From Pectinophora gossypiella (Eukaryota > Arthropoda > Insecta > Lepidoptera > Gelechiidae), in assembly GCF_024362695.1 (NCBI RefSeq), contig NC_065425.1, positions 11,289,001 through 11,353,000 of the forward strand: 64,000 nucleotides of DNA, read 5' to 3'. The position numbers and the translations under genes were made by a program. This document shows, one piece after another, positions 38,701-44,700 of the stretch; the first letter of the stretch is position 1, and each line of letters begins with the position of its first letter. The notes beneath the pieces were generated by a model. The model searched no databases, was not told where the DNA came from, and saw only the letters and a program-made list of their open reading frames with translations.

Positions 38701-41700
38701 TAGTACGATCTACTCTGAACGAACTCCTCTGCTGGACTGGGAGTAAAGAAAAAACATAGAATGCGTTCAGCTGCCTATCCTCCCGTGCATGTCGTAAAAG
38801 GCGACAAAGGGACAGCGTCCTGAACATGATGGATCATCTGTAAGAGCGATAGGATAATCCCCTATCATCATACGGTTTATCATTATCCACCTTAGTACTA
38901 TGTATCAAAAGTGGCTGCAAATAGTTTCTTGATTATTTGTAGTTCTTCCCACCCCTTCGGGGAATACGGGCGGAAGTTTATGTATGTATGTATATTGTAT
39001 ATATGTACTCTAAACCGGCGTGCATGTATGAAACGATGGATGAATGTGGAGGAAGCAAGAGATATATATCAGGATCAAAGCAAATGGAATCCATTAGTCT
39101 CTGCTTACCCCGGTGGGTAATAGGCGTGAGTTTATGTTCCGTTATGCTGATTAATTATAATAAGTCGAGAAGCGAAAAGAAAACAAACATATCGATCAAC
39201 TTAAGTGACATGGCTCAGATAACCCCTGAATACTCAAGTAAATGCTTTTGAAAACAAACTCTTATTGTCAAGTAAGAAGGAAACTATTGACTTTACGGAA
39301 TAACGCTTAAAGGACAATGAGTCAAAACGTCGCCTCACTGGGTACAGTCATGAGCAATATAATGAACCCACTTTAGGACTCTGTCGCACTAACATATTTG
39401 ACATTTAGTGAGACTTACAGTTTCAATTTGTCAAAAAAGTTAATGCGACATGGTACCAAAGTGTATACATATTAATACTCTTGACCGTACATAATTAAAG
39501 ACAACAGGCTTGTGGGTGCCGAGTCGGCTCAGGGCTTCGTCTGAGTGGATTATATTTGAAAGAATAACGTTCAAAGGACAATGAGTCAAACGTCTTTTTC
39601 CCGAACGGGTATCGAACTCGAGATCTCTAGTTAAGAAGTCAAGGTGCAGACATTACCTACACTACAAAGGTTTTGATAAGGTAATAGGAATACAAAAGTG
39701 TTATCAAAACCAAACGTACCATTCCGCTATATGCAATATTATGTATAACCAATTCATTCGCATAATACGCGTCATTTTTCAATTTAACTTATCGTATGAC
39801 CGTACGCTGTACAGTCAGCCGCAATAAAATACAAAATAAACACACACATACAAACATAAACTCGAGGAGCTCGGTGGCGCAGCGGTAAACGCGCTCGGTC
39901 TACGATTGTTGAAGTTAAGCAACTTTCGCAAAGGCCTGTCATAGGATGGGTGACCACAAAAAAAAGTTTTCATCTCGAGCTCCTCCGTGCTTCGGAATGC
40001 ACGTTAAGCCGTTGGTCCCGGCTGCATTAGCAGTCGTTAATAACCATCAATCCGCACTGGGCCCGCGTGATGGTTTAAGGCCCGATCTCCCTATTCATCC
40101 ATAGGGAAGGCTCGTGCCCCAGCAGTGGGGACGTTAATGGGCTGAAAACTCATGCCTATTTCGCACCGGGGTAAGCAGAGACTATGGAATTCCATTTGTC
40201 AGTTATCCATGAAAAAGATTAAACGAAGGCGACATTGCACAACGCCATCTATATTTGTTTGGGGAACGTAGCCAGGAAAGCCCCTAATTACTTAAACGGC
40301 CTCCGTGGTCCAGTGGATGAGCGTTGGGCTCACGATCCGGAGGTCCCGGGTTCGAACCCCGGTGGGGACATATCACAAAAATCACTTTTTGATCCCTAGT
40401 TTGGTTAAGACATTACAGGCTGATCGCCTGATTGTCCGAAAGTAAGACGATCCGTGCTTCGGAAGGCACGTTAAGCCGTTGGTCCCAGCTATTAGCCGTA
40501 AAAACACCTCCACCAACCCGCAGTGGAGCAGCGTGGTGGAGTATGCTCCATACCCCCTCCGGTTGATTGAGGGGAGGCCTGTGCCCAGCAGTGGGACGTA
40601 TATAGGCAGTTTATGATGAAGACGATCCGTGCTTCGTAAGGCACGTTATACCGTTGGTCCCGGTTACTATTTACTGATGTAATTACGTAGTCGTTACATG
40701 AGTCATGTCAGGGGCCTTAGGCGGCTCTATAGTAACACTGACACCAGGGTTGATGAGGTTGGTAATCCACCTCACAACCCACACGATAGAAGAACTGAAT
40801 ACGGAAAATGATAGAAAATAGAAATGAATGAATAGAAATGGGTTTACATAACTCCGAATATGTGACAATATAAATAGGTAAAGACTTAGCGCGGCCGACG
40901 GTACATCGACCAATCGTCGTTATCCTGTGAGCGATAGCCGATGGGTACATATAAACAACTTGGACGCGCCATCTCAGTCTCAGTCTCGATTCAACCATCC
41001 AACATGTCGGTCCTGTACAAGTGTAACGCCAGTGCGCCCTCCCGCGCGGTTCTAATGACCATCGAAATATTAAAAATAACCGACAAACTACAATATGCCG
41101 ACGTCAATCCAATGCTCGGCGAAAACAGAAAACCAGAGTTCCTCAAAAAGAACCCACTGCACACAGTCCCCGTGCTAGACGACGAAGGTTTTATTATCTG
41201 TGACAGTCACGTCATAATGACATATTTGACAAGCAAGTTCGCGCCACAAAGTTCATTGTACCCTAGCGATTTAAAAATAAAATCAATCGTCGACCAGCGC
41301 ATGTATTTTGAAAGCACCTGTATGACACCGAAGATTATTTCGGGAGTCGACAGTTTGAAGAAAGGACTAAAAGAACTGACGGAAGAGCAAATAGCAGCGT
41401 TGAAGGAAGTCTACAGCGTGTTAGATAAATATTTAGAACAAACGCCATTTTTGGTCACAGACCACGTAACTTTGGCAGATGTGTCGTGCATTTCGTCATT
41501 GGCTTCGCTGAATTTGTTTTTGCCTATTCCCCAAGAGTTTATAAATCTAAGATTGTGGTACAACAGGCTAGAAAAGGAGGATTGGTTCCAGAAAATTAAT
41601 GCACCCGGAGTCAAATCGTTCGGCGAAAAACTCGATGAGTTGAAATCGCAAAGCGGCTAATATTCATCTACTTACGTTTTAAATAAGGTTTTTGTTTACA

Positions 41701-44700
41701 AATTATAATAAGTATATGTGATCTATTTTTGTTTATTTAAAAAGGACAATTTATTAAATGAGTACCTGTTTAATAACATTATTTAAGTATGTTTATTTTT
41801 TTTTTCTCCTCTATACCCTAAGGTAATGTCTGTGTAAAACGAGGTTGTTTGTATGAAGTGTCCGGGGTGTCCCCGGGTGAGGTAAATCTAGCTCCGAGTG
41901 TCCGTTCTATACCTACGCAATTATTTATTCTATGACATAAACTCACGCCCCTATCATATAGTATCCCATTATCCCTTTTGCTAGTAAATTGTGCCTATGT
42001 GGGCATGATAAATAATTATAAATGGTTTCTTTCTATTACTTAAGTAAACAGTACTACTGGGTTAAGTAAAGATTAAGAGACTGATTACAAAAATGAGCCA
42101 GTGAATGAGTCGTTGCGCTGATGAGGGGATAAGTAAGATTGCGATTAGATTCTAGAGAGCATCTGTCCTAAGATGTATTTTAATCGATGATTTGTTTTTT
42201 TTTTCAGTTCCTAGCCTGGAAAGAGAAGTACAACCATCACCTGGAGGACTCCAAACTGACGGTCACCCAGGGCATAGAAGCAGCGCACGTGAACATCGAG
42301 TGGCTCCTACGAAACAAGAAGACAGTCGTCGAGAAACTCCGGGAGTTCTCATCGTAAGAATCGTAGACAGAATGGTAGACGTTGTAGACATGAACGTAGA
42401 TGTCGTAGAGATCATGGTATAAGAAAACCAGGTATGCTCAATCCTATGACAAGCCGCCATTGCTAGCCCTTTGATGACGTAAGTGTTACCATTAAATTGC
42501 TATCTCCAACATTCCAAGGACGTAAATTATTGAAAGTTAAGTGAATTACTATTACTAAAAATCAGACTGTAAGTAAATCTTTTACTAAAAGTTTAAAATT
42601 TCCTTGCATAGTAAATATAAAAACATTGGTCGTGGGTAATTTATTTTTTACAAATGGCAACACAGGGCGGGATGACGTCAGCTGGGCTGACCTTGAAATG
42701 TTAGCTGTCACTTTGAGCGTACCTGGTTTTTTATACCATGGTAGAGATAGTAACTAAGGCGCAGATCCAGTCTTTACCGGGCATGGATCCCGATTTATTT
42801 TGGGGGTCATCAAAGACCTTACCAAATTGATGCATATTAAAGATGTCAAAGGTGCTAATTCCTGTAGACGTCATCTAATTTTATTTTAAGTTATACCTGT
42901 CATTTTTTTATCCGCTGAAAAAGAAAGGGACGGGTAATCGACAGCCATAAAATTTATGTAACACACATCAATTAAGCAGAAATCTAAAACAACCGTCTAA
43001 AAATTTCACATCGGCCAATAACCCGACAGAATGAAGTAGACAGCACGACAAGCGGATTGCATAACAGCAAGATGCCTATTTTATTCACCCGGGTTATTCA
43101 TTCGTTTTAAAATTAACTTGTTGGTCCGTCCCTTTCCTTTTCGGCAGATAAGAAAATGACGGGTATAACTTAAAATAAAATTAAGCGCTCGTATATTTTA
43201 AAACTAAACGTAGATTTTTTAACTTGATTTGAACATGACAGTCTAAAAATGCCACATAGAGCTTATATAAACTGGATCCGCGCCTGATCGTATCATAGTT
43301 ATACTTAATAGAAATATAGGCAACAAAAAAAGTAGTTTATTTTATAACACTGTAAATACAACGCAAGACATCATTAATCGGAAGACATTACAGATACAAA
43401 TATACTTTACAAATTTCAATAAGATAACAATAAACAGAATGTAAATCCACCACAGGCTTCGTCAGTACCAACATTCAAGGGAAAGCATATTGAAATTATA
43501 CATAATAAAATCCGCACAAGCTTCGTTACACATTTATTTTTTATTTTTTTCAATTGACATATTTCATACACACACCGTTCTTGTTTGTATAATATACGCG
43601 TTCATCTAGAAAAGGCGCATATTCATTAGCTGCGTACTTATAGCTAATCGCCTTGCAAATCTACAATAACACACGTCAAAAAACAGGCTTTTAAGAAAGA
43701 AAGAAAGAAACATTTACTTCCGGCCACCACAGACACAGACAGACAGGTACCTACATTACATTTAACACAGGACAGAAACCACACGGAAATCAATAAGTAC
43801 ACAGACAAAAAAAAATAATATCCAAAACAAAAAGAAAAACAAAAAAAAAACATAAAAACCCCCCCTCCCCCTTCCCTTAACCCTTCTTGTCTATTTTTCC
43901 CATCCCGCCGTGACTATACCTCAGGCGGGACAGACGAGAACTTCTGCGCAGACTATTTGTAGTATGAAGTATTGTATTGTAGTAAGTAGATGTATTGTAG
44001 TTTTTGTATTTTATTTAAGTGCCTAAGTAGTTAGCATCACTTGTAGTTGTAATTAGGGATTTTCCAGGCTACGTGCAATAAAGAATACAGATGGCGCTGT
44101 ACAGATTTAACGTGGCAATTAGCTATTTTCTCATTGCTTGGAGTACAGTCATGAGCAATATAATGTACCCACTTTAGGACTCTGTCGCACTAACAATTAT
44201 TTTACATTTAGAGAGACTTACAGTTTCAATTTGTCAAAAAAGTTAATGTGACATGGTACCAAAGTGTATACATATTAATGCTCGTGACCGTACATAATTA
44301 ATCAAAAATATAATGTTATGGCAGCGGCGTATATAAAAATAATTGTTGCTTGATATTTGGATCAGATATGGTAAAGAATTATGTTGCCACCTACATTGCT
44401 TCACTTTGTTTCGATCAGAATAATATGGGTAAGTACTTAGAAGATGTGTTGTGCCTGGATTTAATAACAAGGGTCATCATTTATACCCAAAAACAAAGAT
44501 AAAAGTTGCTTATTGTCTGTTATCCATGAAATTGGAAGATTAAACGAAGGCAAATCTCTCTACAGCGCCATCTATATTTTTTTGGGGAACGTAGCGTGGA
44601 AAGTGCCCTCATTGAACATTATTTTGACAGAAATTGTACTAGAAAAAAATAATGACCGATGAGAAACGTAATAATAATTTGTAAAGAAATGTGTAGGTAC

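Noticed and set aside
39864..39960. Possible 5S rRNA gene
   Set aside because: Only about 50 bp resemble 5S; the rest is a SINE body and a second copy exists.
40941..41003. Upstream in-frame ATG for the GST
   Set aside because: It lies before the TATA box and initiator, and residues 1-21 match nothing in GSTs.
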